Shown here piece by piece: positions 9,897 through 18,832 of a DNA stretch of 64,000 nucleotides. Both the position numbers and the translations under genes were made by a program. This DNA is from Bacteroidaceae bacterium (GTDB lineage: Bacteria > Bacteroidota > Bacteroidia > Bacteroidales > Bacteroidaceae): NCBI GenBank assembly GCA_017555585.1, contig JAFZGA010000016.1:1-64000 (forward strand), in the 5' to 3' direction. How positions within the stretch are numbered: the stretch's first letter is position 1; the number at the start of each line of letters is the position of its first letter. The notes under the pieces are model-generated. The model ran no database searches. It was not told where the DNA came from and saw only the letters and a program-made list of their open reading frames with translations.

Positions 9897-10002
9897 CTTC
9901 ATGTCTTACTTGACCAACACTTTGCGCTACGCGCGAACTGTTTAGTGTTCGTTGCAAGACCTAAAGTAAACTTTATGTCTTACTTACTTAACCAACACTT
10001 TG
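9897..10002 (-). repeat. Direct repeat of a gene 3' end
   Basis: The last codons of the T9SS-tailed gene plus bases just past its stop (9971-10002) recur 74 bases further on (9897-9924). The copies differ by two base changes and one 4-base insertion. The downstream copy still reads as a KVLVK-stop tail. It looks like a leftover of a duplicated or exchanged C-terminal end. Confidence 0.65.
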
Positions 10003-11975
10003 ACACCGTTTACAATATAAAGACCAGGAGCAGCGATAGCATCAATCTTGCGACCCTGCATATCAAAGATACCCTCAACAGCTTTGTTCTCAACCACAAC
10101 ATTCTCAATAGCAGTATCCACAGCCTTCTTTGTAAGAGTTACATTTGAGTATGTTGCGCACTTGGTTGATGCATATGTGCTATAATTCAAATAGTATACT
10201 GTAAAATCATCAACAGAAACTGTCTTGTCTGCATTAAGCACCAAATTAAGCAAACTTACACCGCCATTAATATCATTCAATGTATAATAGTCGGGATATT
10301 TACCTGTCAAGAACAGACAACCATAATATGCTCCAAGATCAATGGTTGCACTATTTCCATCCTCAGCTACATTCAGCGCGAAAAAGCCTTGGTTAAGAGT
10401 GTAAACATCATATCCCATAACATTTTTCACAAGATATGAACCATCAGTAGCTTGTTCAACTACTATCTCGAATTCAGAAGAGAAATTATTTGAACCACCT
10501 TCTTCAACAACATTTGATGTTGCTACATATGTACCTGCCCAATCAAAAACTTCCTTTTTAGCCTTAGCAGATGACATCAACACGTATGGATTGTATGCAT
10601 TCGCCATCCACGCCCAAGACTGAACACAGAAATCACCAAGAACGATAGAACCGTCATCCTGCAAAGTCAACTTCAAAGAAGTAGCCTCACCATTACCGTC
10701 TGAAAGCACATAATACAAATAATCACCATCAACCTCACCTACATATTTCAACATAGCAGGACCATAATAGCTTGTAAGAGCAACCTCGGCACTCTTGCCG
10801 TCAGCACTTACTGTAAGAGGATAATTTACATAATAATCGTTAAAGCCAAGAAACTCGGTAATAGAGAAACCGGCTGCAGTTTTTGATATCACCATATTGA
10901 ATTCTGTTGGGAACATCTCTGACTCATCAAATACATCACAACCTTCAACTGGAACTGTTACATTATATGTACCTGACCAATCATAAGCGTTTGGATCCTC
11001 ACGAGTAATGTATGCATCACCCTCGAATACCTGATATGTCACACCACCTTCAACCATCTCGCCATCAGCATTAGCCTTGACTGTGTCCTTACGAACATAG
11101 ATATAGTTCCAAAGCATCATAGCTGTAGACGAAGTATATTTAAACTCAAGAGAACCTTTCTTTTCTGTTGCAGATGTTCTTGTACCCAAACGGATGCTGT
11201 CTTTTTCAGAGAGAACAAGGTTGTCGTATGGAATTTCCAACAAAGAGCCGTCAAATGTTGCAGGCAATGTAACTGCCGCACTCTCAAAACCCTCGAAAGT
11301 AATTGTAGCATCCCAATTCTTCATAGTAGCGTCTGAAGGCGCCAAATCAACAGTAAAGCTCTTTGGAGACTTGTCAGGATATCTCAAGCTACCAGCAAAT
11401 GTCCACTGACCGGTAATATCAGGAATTTCAACTTTTTCGGCCTGAATCAAAGTCATCTTTACGTTTGTAACATTTGCATAGATAGTTGTAACACACTCAC
11501 CTGCAGGCCAAGCAAAACCAGCAATTGTAAAATCGGGGATTGTTATCTCTTTTGTCTCAGGATCAAAACTGAACTGCATTGCATATGCATCTGCAATACC
11601 GATACCAGTACCTTCAGTATCTGTCACACCGTTGTAACCAGACATATCGTTCCAGTACTTGTAGTTTCCGTTTGGATTGTTAACAGTAAAAGTGTGGTTT
11701 GTTGCATCGAAACCAGAAACAGAAGGACTGTAATCAGCACCCAAAAAATTATTGATTGAAGCCAAATACCAACCAGAACTCTCTTCTGTAATTACAACCT
11801 CACATTCTTCCGACCAAAAATCAGCATAAGCAGCACCTGCCTCTGTTGGAGTAATTGTTGCAGTAAATCTGTATGTACCATAAAGGTCCGCCATACTTTC
11901 GACCTGAGCATTTGCAGGCATTGCCATAAACAGCATCAAGCTTGCAAATAAAGCAAAAAAGTAATTTTTCTTCAT
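9984..11975 (-). CDS. Secreted four-repeat beta-rich protein with T9SS sorting tail
   Basis: A 663-residue protein of unrecognised function. It has a signal peptide (MKKNYFFALFASLMLFMAMPANAQ), then four units of about 130-170 residues that each open with a similar beta-hairpin: DLYGTYRFTAT (near 30), DITGQWTFAGS (near 185), DWSGTYNVTVP (near 330) and DWAGTYVATSN (near 475). The units resemble lipocalin-like or small beta-barrel folds, but no active-site motif was seen. The C-terminus (IFDMQGRKI...GLYIVNG...VLVK) is a T9SS type A sorting domain, so the protein is probably exported and cell-surface attached or released. It lies between two SusCD loci; a promoter-like element is at 12050-12057. 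Its role as a surface ligand-binding protein is inference only. Confidence 0.75.
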   Translation of the reverse strand: MKKNYFFALFASLMLFMAMPANAQVESMADLYGTYRFTATITPTEAGAAYADFWSEECEVVITEESSGWYLASINNFLGADYSPSVSGFDATNHTFTVNNPNGNYKYWNDMSGYNGVTDTEGTGIGIADAYAMQFSFDPETKEITIPDFTIAGFAWPAGECVTTIYANVTNVKMTLIQAEKVEIPDITGQWTFAGSLRYPDKSPKSFTVDLAPSDATMKNWDATITFEGFESAAVTLPATFDGSLLEIPYDNLVLSEKDSIRLGTRTSATEKKGSLEFKYTSSTAMMLWNYIYVRKDTVKANADGEMVEGGVTYQVFEGDAYITREDPNAYDWSGTYNVTVPVEGCDVFDESEMFPTEFNMVISKTAAGFSITEFLGFNDYYVNYPLTVSADGKSAEVALTSYYGPAMLKYVGEVDGDYLYYVLSDGNGEATSLKLTLQDDGSIVLGDFCVQSWAWMANAYNPYVLMSSAKAKKEVFDWAGTYVATSNVVEEGGSNNFSSEFEIVVEQATDGSYLVKNVMGYDVYTLNQGFFALNVAEDGNSATIDLGAYYGCLFLTGKYPDYYTLNDINGGVSLLNLVLNADKTVSVDDFTVYYLNYSTYASTKCATYSNVTLTKKAVDTAIENVVVENKAVEGIFDMQGRKIDAIAAPGLYIVNGVKVLVK

Positions 11976-12049
11976 AAAATTTAATTTTGTTGTTTATAAT
12001 CAGTTATTTGTTTCCGATATTTTATTCACTTCTATTTTGCGATTGGGCG

Positions 12050-12057
12050 CAAAAGTA
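12050..12057 (-). promoter_or_regulatory. Putative -7 promoter element of the T9SS-tailed repeat protein gene
   Basis: On the minus strand this reads TACTTTTG, fitting TAnnTTTG, about 75 bases before the start codon at 11975. A well-spaced TTTG was not found. Confidence 0.45.
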
Positions 12058-12065
12058 GAACAAGT

Positions 12066-12092
12066 TTGGCAAATTATAAAACAATTTGCCAA
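12066..12092. repeat. 10-bp inverted repeat between two minus-strand genes
   Basis: TTGGCAAATT (12066-12075) and its exact complement AATTTGCCAA (12083-12092) are separated by 7 bases; a partial third copy TTGGCAA lies at about 12106. It sits 58 bases after the TlpA gene stop and just upstream of the -7 element of the next gene, so it may be a weak terminator, an operator, or both. Confidence 0.45.
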
Positions 12093-12149
12093 CTATTTTC
12101 CATTTTTGGCAATATTTTGTCAAAAATGAATTTTATTAATGTAACAGAT

Positions 12150-13481
12150 TTATTTCAATCCTTCGAGCATGCTTCTCAAGCGAGTGCCTGTGCTTGGACG
12201 TAAAGCACCGTATGTATGCAAATTACCATCTTTATCGTATATGACAAAGAAAGGAATTCCCTTGACATTCAATGCATCACCGAGTGTATTGTCAATATCG
12301 AGCAACTGATGACCATGCATTTTCAGCTCAACCATCTTGTTGCGCCATGCCTGTTCATCCTTATCCGATGATACAGACACAAAGACCACATTGTCATTAT
12401 TCAATTCCTTTTCGAGCTGCTGCAAATGCGGAACCTCCTTGCAGCATGGACCGCACCACGAAGCCCACATATCAATATATACATATTTGCCTTTGAACTG
12501 ACTGAAATCTACAGCCTTGCCATTCACATCAACAAGCTTCACACCTTCCGGGAATGGTGCACCCGGCACTGTCGATTTACGCTTCATGAACTCATCAACA
12601 AAAACTGCAGGAAGGCCATACTTTTCAGTAGCGCGTTTCACAATCGCAAGACCGCCTTCGAAATCATTGGAATAGTTATAATTGGTAATATACTCTTTCA
12701 TTATCGATATTGCAACACTTGTACGCAAAGCATTGTTTCCATATGCTGCATAAAGGTTTGCCAAACGGTCAAGCAACGATGGCAACGATGGAAGTTCGTC
12801 CTTGATTATCTGCAATCCGGCAAAGAAAAGCGAAGTGTAATCATTGTCAAGCACTTCACCGGGGAGCGGGAGCACATCGTTACGGCTGAAAGGTATAGAT
12901 GTCATTGAAATGCCCTGTGCACGAGGAATCGATTTGTATGCATTGAACGCACGTACATATGCCATAACGTTCATATATTCGACAACTGGTTTGGATACAC
13001 CTTGTACCTCTTTTGCAGAATCAAGCGCCTTTTCATAACCCAACATCAGCTCTTTCATCTGATCACCGCTCATTCCCTCCTGCAACCACAGGCTACGGTC
13101 AAGCTCATTGAGTTTTGCACCCAAAATTGTCAAAGCACGGTTATCGGCACTGTTCTCAACAAAATAGGCCTTACCATCTATTTTCACATCAAGCGACACA
13201 TTTTTCGCATCAGTTACATATATAGGCACCAGCAACTGCGACTGGTTCCTAACAATCACCAAGTTGTAGAAGCCGATTTTTGACGCCTGTACAGTTCCCA
13301 CGAAATGCCCCTCCTTCTCACGCATGACAATTGTCTTAGACTCCTCATTAATATTCAAAGGTTGTACAAGAACTTTAGAAACTCCTGATTCCTCAGAAAT
13401 GAATTTTATATCAAAACGAACTTTCTGAGCGGTTGCCGACATGGCTACAAACAATGCTATGATTGTAAGGATCTTTTTCAT
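12150..13481 (-). CDS. TlpA-family thioredoxin-like periplasmic protein
   Basis: A 443-residue protein: signal peptide MKKILTIIALFVAMSATAQ, a beta-rich N-terminal domain (about 20-110, DUF4369-like), a helical middle (110-300) and a C-terminal TlpA/thioredoxin domain with DMWASWCGPCCKEVP (about residue 345) and the cis-proline loop GIPFFV. It should act as a periplasmic or lipid-linked thiol-disulfide reductase; the active site has an extra cysteine right after CGPC. An in-frame ATG at 13529 would put 16 extra residues before the signal peptide, so 13481 was chosen. A perfect promoter (13572-13602) drives it, back to back with the SusC gene of locus B, which suggests it serves that importer. 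Confidence 0.88.
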   Translation of the reverse strand: MKKILTIIALFVAMSATAQKVRFDIKFISEESGVSKVLVQPLNINEESKTIVMREKEGHFVGTVQASKIGFYNLVIVRNQSQLLVPIYVTDAKNVSLDVKIDGKAYFVENSADNRALTILGAKLNELDRSLWLQEGMSGDQMKELMLGYEKALDSAKEVQGVSKPVVEYMNVMAYVRAFNAYKSIPRAQGISMTSIPFSRNDVLPLPGEVLDNDYTSLFFAGLQIIKDELPSLPSLLDRLANLYAAYGNNALRTSVAISIMKEYITNYNYSNDFEGGLAIVKRATEKYGLPAVFVDEFMKRKSTVPGAPFPEGVKLVDVNGKAVDFSQFKGKYVYIDMWASWCGPCCKEVPHLQQLEKELNNDNVVFVSVSSDKDEQAWRNKMVELKMHGHQLLDIDNTLGDALNVKGIPFFVIYDKDGNLHTYGALRPSTGTRLRSMLEGLK

Positions 13482-13894
13482 CGTGCTGTTTTTTAAAAAA
13501 AGAATGGCTCTGCAACGCAAAACCAACATGTTTTAATTTGTCTATTTTACCCTATTTTTTCAAGGCGGTTGCAAAATTAAGAGATTTCTCGGTTTTTTCA
13601 AACAAAATTCGAGAATAGAAGCAATTTTAATGAAAAAATGTCTTCAACAGGATTATTTGCTTAATATAATAAGGTGTACACTGTCAAATATATCGAAGAA
13701 ACGGAGAATACCCAAATTACTTTTTGCTACCAAAAACACAATTTTAAAAGCATAATAACAAAATACAAAACATTTCAATAAAAATTTAACATAGCCACTT
13801 TATCATTTTCCTACCTTATTATTGCCCTAATATCAAAAAATAACATTAATTTAGCAAAATTAATAGAATAGGGAATTTACAAACCGTTATAACC
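13482..13894. promoter_or_regulatory. Divergent regulatory region between TlpA gene and SusC locus B
   Basis: This AT-rich stretch of 413 bases has no convincing gene. It contains the minus-strand TlpA promoter (13572-13602). For the plus strand only a degenerate -7 box, TAATTTAG at 13847-13854, is seen about 40 bases before the SusC start, so that operon may need an activator. Confidence 0.5.
13572..13602 (-). promoter_or_regulatory. Bacteroides-type promoter of the TlpA-family gene
   Basis: On the minus strand TTTG (13599-13602) is followed after exactly 19 bases by TAATTTTG (13572-13579), both perfect consensus boxes. The predicted leader is about 85 bases. Confidence 0.75.
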
Positions 13895-16800
13895 ATGAAA
13901 GCAAAATTGGTAATAATCAGGATTTTAACTATAATTTTATGCTTTACCTGCACCACACAGTTGTGGGCACAGACAAGCAGCTACGTAACCGGTGTTGTCG
14001 TTGATGACATTGGAGAACCGCTCCCCGGCGCCTCTGTCGTCATTATGAACGGCAAACAAATGGTCAAAGGAACAAGCACCGGTATCGAAGGAGAATTCAA
14101 AATAGGTATAGAGCTTAAAAACGGTAACTACGAGATTATTGTAAGCTATCTTGGTTCAAAGGACAAAATCATCAAGCTGACAAAAGACAAGCTCAACACA
14201 CTTCTCAATATCCAGCTCCTGCCAGACGAGGCAATGCTCGAAGAGGTAACGATTGTCGAGGACGGTTATGCACGCCTGCCCCGTAAGGATATGGTTGGAG
14301 CATTCACAACCGTAAAGGCCGACGACATCATGATGCCAGCCTATCAGAGCATCGACCAGATGCTTCAAGGTAAAATTGCCGGCATGACAGTAGTGAACTC
14401 TTCGGCGCGTGTAGGCGCGACACCAAAAATCACAATTCGCGGTACATCGACAATACTTGGAAACACAAGCCCTCTATGGGTTGTAGACGGTGTAATACAG
14501 GAAGATGCGCTGTCCATTGACATGAGTTCTTCAATTACCGGCGACATGAAGGAGCTTATCGGTAACCAGATTTCATGGCTGAACCCACAGGACATCGACA
14601 ACATAACGGTACTTAAAGATGCATCGGCAACTGCCATTTACGGTTCAAAGGCTTCGAACGGTGTAATTGTAATTACAACCAAGAAAGGAACTCCCGGACG
14701 TGTAAATGTGAGCTACAGTACCAATGTCTCGGTAAGAGAGCGTCCTACTTATAGCGACTACGACTTCATGAACTCATACGAGCGCATACAGTTCAGCAAG
14801 GAGGCATACGAAGCCGGAGTAAGATACCAGAGCAACCCTCTACCGCAAATATACACCTATGAGGGATTGATGGCGATGTTCAACAAGCGCATGATATCTG
14901 AAGAAGAGTTTTCGGCATATCTGCAACGTCTTGAAACCGAGAATACCGACTGGTTTGAACTGCTGACACGCAATTCTGTGAGCCAGAACCACAACCTGAG
15001 CATTTCGGGCGGAGCCGAAAAACTCACTTACAACGCTTCGGTTGGCTATCAGAGCAACAAAGGTATGGAAATCGGTAACGAAAACGACCAGCTCACAACA
15101 CGTTTGAGTATCAGCAGTCATATAAACGACAAATTGGACATCAACGTACAGCTCAACGGTAGCGTAAGGAATTCTTATGGATATGCAGGTGTCAACCCAT
15201 ATACATATGCAATGAACACCAGCAGAGCCATTCCTGCATATGAGAGCAATGGTGACCCCGTATACTATTCACAGTATTACACATATCAGTACAACACAGA
15301 GCTTGGAGCAAACAACCAGTATTCATACAATGTCTTCAACGAATTGGAGAACACATATTCATTGAACTGTGGCAGCAATTTCAATGCTTCAGCAAATGTG
15401 TCATACAAGATTCTGCCATACCTGACATATCAGGGAAGGGCCAGCGTCGCATTGAACACCAACAACAGCGAAAGCTTCCAGGGAGAAAAATCGTCTGCCA
15501 TTGAGAGGCTGTATCGCGGATATGCATACGGAAGCGAAGAGGCAGGATCGGACAAATACAACGCAGCCCTCATGCCATACGGTGGCGTACTACGCCAAGG
15601 CAACTCACAGAGCGTATCATACAGTACCTCGCACAGCCTGCAGTTCTCAAAGGAATTCAACGAGAACCATCGCCTGACAGCAATGGCAGGTATGGAGGTG
15701 CGTTCATCTACCGGAGAAAGCACCGGTAACACCCTATGGGGATATGTACCGGAACGTGGCGAAAAGCTGATTTCACCTACCCTACCCGAGAATTTCAAGC
15801 CTATAGGCAGCGATGTGAGCATTGGTTGGGGAGCCTTGTGGACACTATACGAGGGTGCGTGGAGCAAGACATCGACTGTAACAAACTACATGTCGTTCTA
15901 CGGAACAATGGCCTATTCGTTCATGAACCGTTATGTCATCAACATGAACGTGCGTTCCGACGCTTCAAACCGTTTTGGACAGGATGTAAACAAGCAGTTC
16001 GACCCGACATGGTCGTTCGGTGCATCGTGGAAAATGGCGCAGGAGCCATTCATGATGGAATATTTACCTTGGCTTGAACAATTCAATATTCGTGCGACAT
16101 ACGGTATCCAGGGAAATGTAGTAAATTCAATAAGCCCGGAAATGATTGTAACATATCAGGGATTGTTGCAAAGCTACAACGAATATTACCTGACCATATC
16201 AAGCCTCCCTAACAACCAGCTCAAATGGGAACGTACCAAGAGCTTTAACCTTGGTACAGACATTTCACTATTTGGCATAACAATGAATGCCGAATACTAC
16301 ATAAGACGCAGTAATGCAATCATTCGTCAGGACATAGCCGAGGAATACGGTATGAACTCCATGCCTTTGAATGGTGGCCTCATATACAACAGTGGTATAG
16401 AGTTCAGTGCGAACTACACTCCAGTAAGAACCAAGGACTTTGCATGGACAATAGGTATAAATGCCGGCAAGAACTGGAACAAGTCAGAGACTGACAACCG
16501 CACGGCAAAGGCTGACGAGCTCACACACTACGACTACCTGAACGGCAACAGCACTCGCCCATTAATGAAAGGATATCCTCTGTCGGCATTCTGGTCATAC
16601 AAGTTCACTGGCCTGAATTCAAAGAACGGCTACCCGACATTCGAGAATGCATCATACGAAGATCCAGGCGGTGACGGAAGTGTCAACCCCACAACATTCC
16701 TTATATATTCAGGACAGAGCGAGCCGGACTTCTCAGGCGGTTTCAATACCCGCCTACGCTGGAAGAGTTTCAATCTGGGCATAGACTTTGCAACAAACCT

Positions 16801-17251
16801 CGGAGCAAAGAAACGTTTGCCTAACCCCTACTCTACATTCACATACGGTCAGATGCCCGATATATACAGCAACTTGTCGAAAGAGCTGAACGACCGTTGG
16901 AAAAAGCCCGGAGATGAGGTACATACAAACATTCCGGCTCTATACACATCTATAAAGGATTTGTACAACCTATGGTTGCCTAACGGTCAATACGACAATA
17001 TATATTCAATGTGGGCACAATCGGACACAAGAGTAGCCAGCGCTTCATTCCTTCGCTGTACACAGATGTCATTGTCGTACAGCGTTCCACAAAAGGTATG
17101 CAAGAAAATCAAGCTCTCACACATACAGATCAGTGCCAACGTAAACAACCTTTTTGTTATTGCAAGCAAAGAGTGGAAGGGATATGACCCTGAATTAGGA
17201 TACAGTATCCAGCCACGAATATATTCATTAGGACTCAGCATCGGACTATAA
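13895..17251 (+). CDS. SusC/RagA family TonB-dependent outer-membrane transporter (locus B)
   Basis: A 1118-residue importer: signal peptide to about residue 26 (ending LWAQ), carboxypeptidase-regulatory-like domain (about 30-115, VTGVVVDDIGEPLPGASVV), plug domain with DNITVLKDASATAIYGSKASNGVIVI (positions about 235-260; the key part is LKDASATAIYGS), and a barrel to the C-terminus. No STN domain is present. It heads the operon SusC, SusD, Mx1-like lipoprotein, TlpA-like, T9SS-tailed protein, all closely spaced on the plus strand. It is divergent from a TlpA gene and only distantly similar to the SusC of locus A, so the two loci are not a recent tandem duplication. No polysaccharide-degrading enzyme is in the operon; the substrate is unknown. 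Confidence 0.95.
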   Translation: MKAKLVIIRILTIILCFTCTTQLWAQTSSYVTGVVVDDIGEPLPGASVVIMNGKQMVKGTSTGIEGEFKIGIELKNGNYEIIVSYLGSKDKIIKLTKDKLNTLLNIQLLPDEAMLEEVTIVEDGYARLPRKDMVGAFTTVKADDIMMPAYQSIDQMLQGKIAGMTVVNSSARVGATPKITIRGTSTILGNTSPLWVVDGVIQEDALSIDMSSSITGDMKELIGNQISWLNPQDIDNITVLKDASATAIYGSKASNGVIVITTKKGTPGRVNVSYSTNVSVRERPTYSDYDFMNSYERIQFSKEAYEAGVRYQSNPLPQIYTYEGLMAMFNKRMISEEEFSAYLQRLETENTDWFELLTRNSVSQNHNLSISGGAEKLTYNASVGYQSNKGMEIGNENDQLTTRLSISSHINDKLDINVQLNGSVRNSYGYAGVNPYTYAMNTSRAIPAYESNGDPVYYSQYYTYQYNTELGANNQYSYNVFNELENTYSLNCGSNFNASANVSYKILPYLTYQGRASVALNTNNSESFQGEKSSAIERLYRGYAYGSEEAGSDKYNAALMPYGGVLRQGNSQSVSYSTSHSLQFSKEFNENHRLTAMAGMEVRSSTGESTGNTLWGYVPERGEKLISPTLPENFKPIGSDVSIGWGALWTLYEGAWSKTSTVTNYMSFYGTMAYSFMNRYVINMNVRSDASNRFGQDVNKQFDPTWSFGASWKMAQEPFMMEYLPWLEQFNIRATYGIQGNVVNSISPEMIVTYQGLLQSYNEYYLTISSLPNNQLKWERTKSFNLGTDISLFGITMNAEYYIRRSNAIIRQDIAEEYGMNSMPLNGGLIYNSGIEFSANYTPVRTKDFAWTIGINAGKNWNKSETDNRTAKADELTHYDYLNGNSTRPLMKGYPLSAFWSYKFTGLNSKNGYPTFENASYEDPGGDGSVNPTTFLIYSGQSEPDFSGGFNTRLRWKSFNLGIDFATNLGAKKRLPNPYSTFTYGQMPDIYSNLSKELNDRWKKPGDEVHTNIPALYTSIKDLYNLWLPNGQYDNIYSMWAQSDTRVASASFLRCTQMSLSYSVPQKVCKKIKLSHIQISANVNNLFVIASKEWKGYDPELGYSIQPRIYSLGLSIGL

Positions 17252-17264
17252 AAGACAGTATAAC

Positions 17265-18806
17265 ATGAAACTGACAAACAAATTATTTATCATAGCATCT
17301 CTATCACTCGTATTTGCCGGGTGTGGCGATTTTCTTGAACCGAATTCAAAAAGCGAATTCGTTCCCAAAGATGCAACCTCGTTGAACGAGCTTTTGCTCG
17401 GTGAAGCATACCAGCGTAACGATCTTGGTGGATTCAACACATTCCTCGCACTGTTGGACGATGACGTGGAGGCAGCTCCGTATCAGGTTCCTATGGAAGA
17501 TTTCAAGGAGGACAAATACCTTGCAAGCTTCAGCTGGCAACCCGATATGTTCAGCATGATGGAAAAGGCAAATGCAGGACATACAAACATTTATGAGAAA
17601 TATTACGAACTCATACTTGGTGCAAATGCAGTTCTTGACTACCTGCCTAAAGTAACAGACACTGAGGAGATGATAAACATTGTAAAGGCACAGGCCTTGG
17701 CATTGAGAGGTTTCTATTATTTCAACCTTGTCAACATATTTGGACAACCATACAACCATAACCGCGAAGCCTTGGGTGTTCCCCTCAAGTTGCAGAGCGG
17801 AATTGAAGAGAGCGACGACTATCTGCAAAGAAAGACCGTTGAAGAGGTGTATGCACAGATATTGATGGACCTGCACGCTGCTGAAGAGATATACAAACTG
17901 TTGCCTGAGGAACAGCAGTGGAAGCCCAAATTCCGCACAAGCCTTCCAATGGTACAACTGATGCTGTCGCGTACATACCTTTACATGGAGAACTGGGCCA
18001 TGGCTGCCGAATACGCTGAGCAGGTAATGAACAACAGAAACTTCAGACTTTTGGACCTGAACAATGTTTCATCGACAGCGGCTGAATACATGTACTACCC
18101 CACATACGATTCTCCTGAAACAATTTGGCCATACGGTAGCCCCGAAGACATGTTCGCATGGACATGCCAAAGCACAAACTCGGCAAACCCCAACAATGGC
18201 AACAAGAAGATGCATGCATATTTCCAGGCATCGGAAGAATTGAAAAGCACATTCGATGAATTTGACTTGCGCTTGAAAAGATACATCATCAAAGCACCGG
18301 TCGAGAACAGCGAGTACATGGACATGGCATACGGTAAGATTCTTGTCGGAACACAATATTATTTGCCAAAGAATGCCATAGGCGTATTCGGACGTTGTCT
18401 GCGCCTCTCCGAGGCATATCTGAACTTTGCCGAAGCACAGGCAAACATGGGTGGAGACGGCATTGAAAAAGCCGCTGAGGCTCTTACCGCATTACGCGAG
18501 AAGAGATACGACCCGGAAGATGACTTTGAGGTGGAAATAACAGACCAGCAGGAGCTTATCGAATTCATTAAGAAAGAGAGAAGAAGAGAGCTATGCTTCG
18601 AAGGCCACCGTTGGTTCGACCTGCGCCGTTGGGGCATGCCTGAGATTACACACGTATGGCATACAAGCTCAACCGAAAGCCATACCTACCGTTTGACCGA
18701 GAAGGACCTGATGTACACAGTACCTATTCCCGATGAAGCTATGCAGGAAAACAGTAAACTCGTCCAGAACGAGCTTCCCGGCAAGCGTACTTATGAAAAG
18801 AAATGA
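17265..18806 (+). CDS. SusD/RagB family outer-membrane lipoprotein (locus B)
   Basis: A 513-residue SusD-like protein with lipoprotein signal MKLTNKLFIIASLSLVFAGC, the early GDFLEPNSKSEF segment, the TPR-like motif QALALRGFYYFNLVNIFGQPY (near residue 145; key part ALRGFYYFNLVN), and the classic C-terminal signature RRRELCFEGHRWFDLRRWG followed by VPIPDEAMQEN. It should form the surface lid of the preceding SusC, whose gene ends 13 bases upstream. The C-terminal signature is much more canonical than in the SusD of locus A. Ligand not predictable. Confidence 0.95.
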   Translation: MKLTNKLFIIASLSLVFAGCGDFLEPNSKSEFVPKDATSLNELLLGEAYQRNDLGGFNTFLALLDDDVEAAPYQVPMEDFKEDKYLASFSWQPDMFSMMEKANAGHTNIYEKYYELILGANAVLDYLPKVTDTEEMINIVKAQALALRGFYYFNLVNIFGQPYNHNREALGVPLKLQSGIEESDDYLQRKTVEEVYAQILMDLHAAEEIYKLLPEEQQWKPKFRTSLPMVQLMLSRTYLYMENWAMAAEYAEQVMNNRNFRLLDLNNVSSTAAEYMYYPTYDSPETIWPYGSPEDMFAWTCQSTNSANPNNGNKKMHAYFQASEELKSTFDEFDLRLKRYIIKAPVENSEYMDMAYGKILVGTQYYLPKNAIGVFGRCLRLSEAYLNFAEAQANMGGDGIEKAAEALTALREKRYDPEDDFEVEITDQQELIEFIKKERRRELCFEGHRWFDLRRWGMPEITHVWHTSSTESHTYRLTEKDLMYTVPIPDEAMQENSKLVQNELPGKRTYEKK

Positions 18807-18832
18807 CAACAAATAAAAACGAGATACTCAAT

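Larger units (their letters stand above)
9676..9983. other. Intergenic region with promoter, terminator and a duplicated gene end
   Basis: These 308 bases hold no gene. From the right they contain a second partial copy of the end of the upstream gene (9897-9924), the terminator of that gene (9837-9876) and the SusC promoter (9735-9765). The remainder is AT-rich. Confidence 0.7.

Noticed and set aside
13603..13894. A small gene in the AT-rich region upstream of SusC locus B
   Set aside because: Frames are short and interrupted, with no signal peptide or family resemblance; the region is better read as regulatory.
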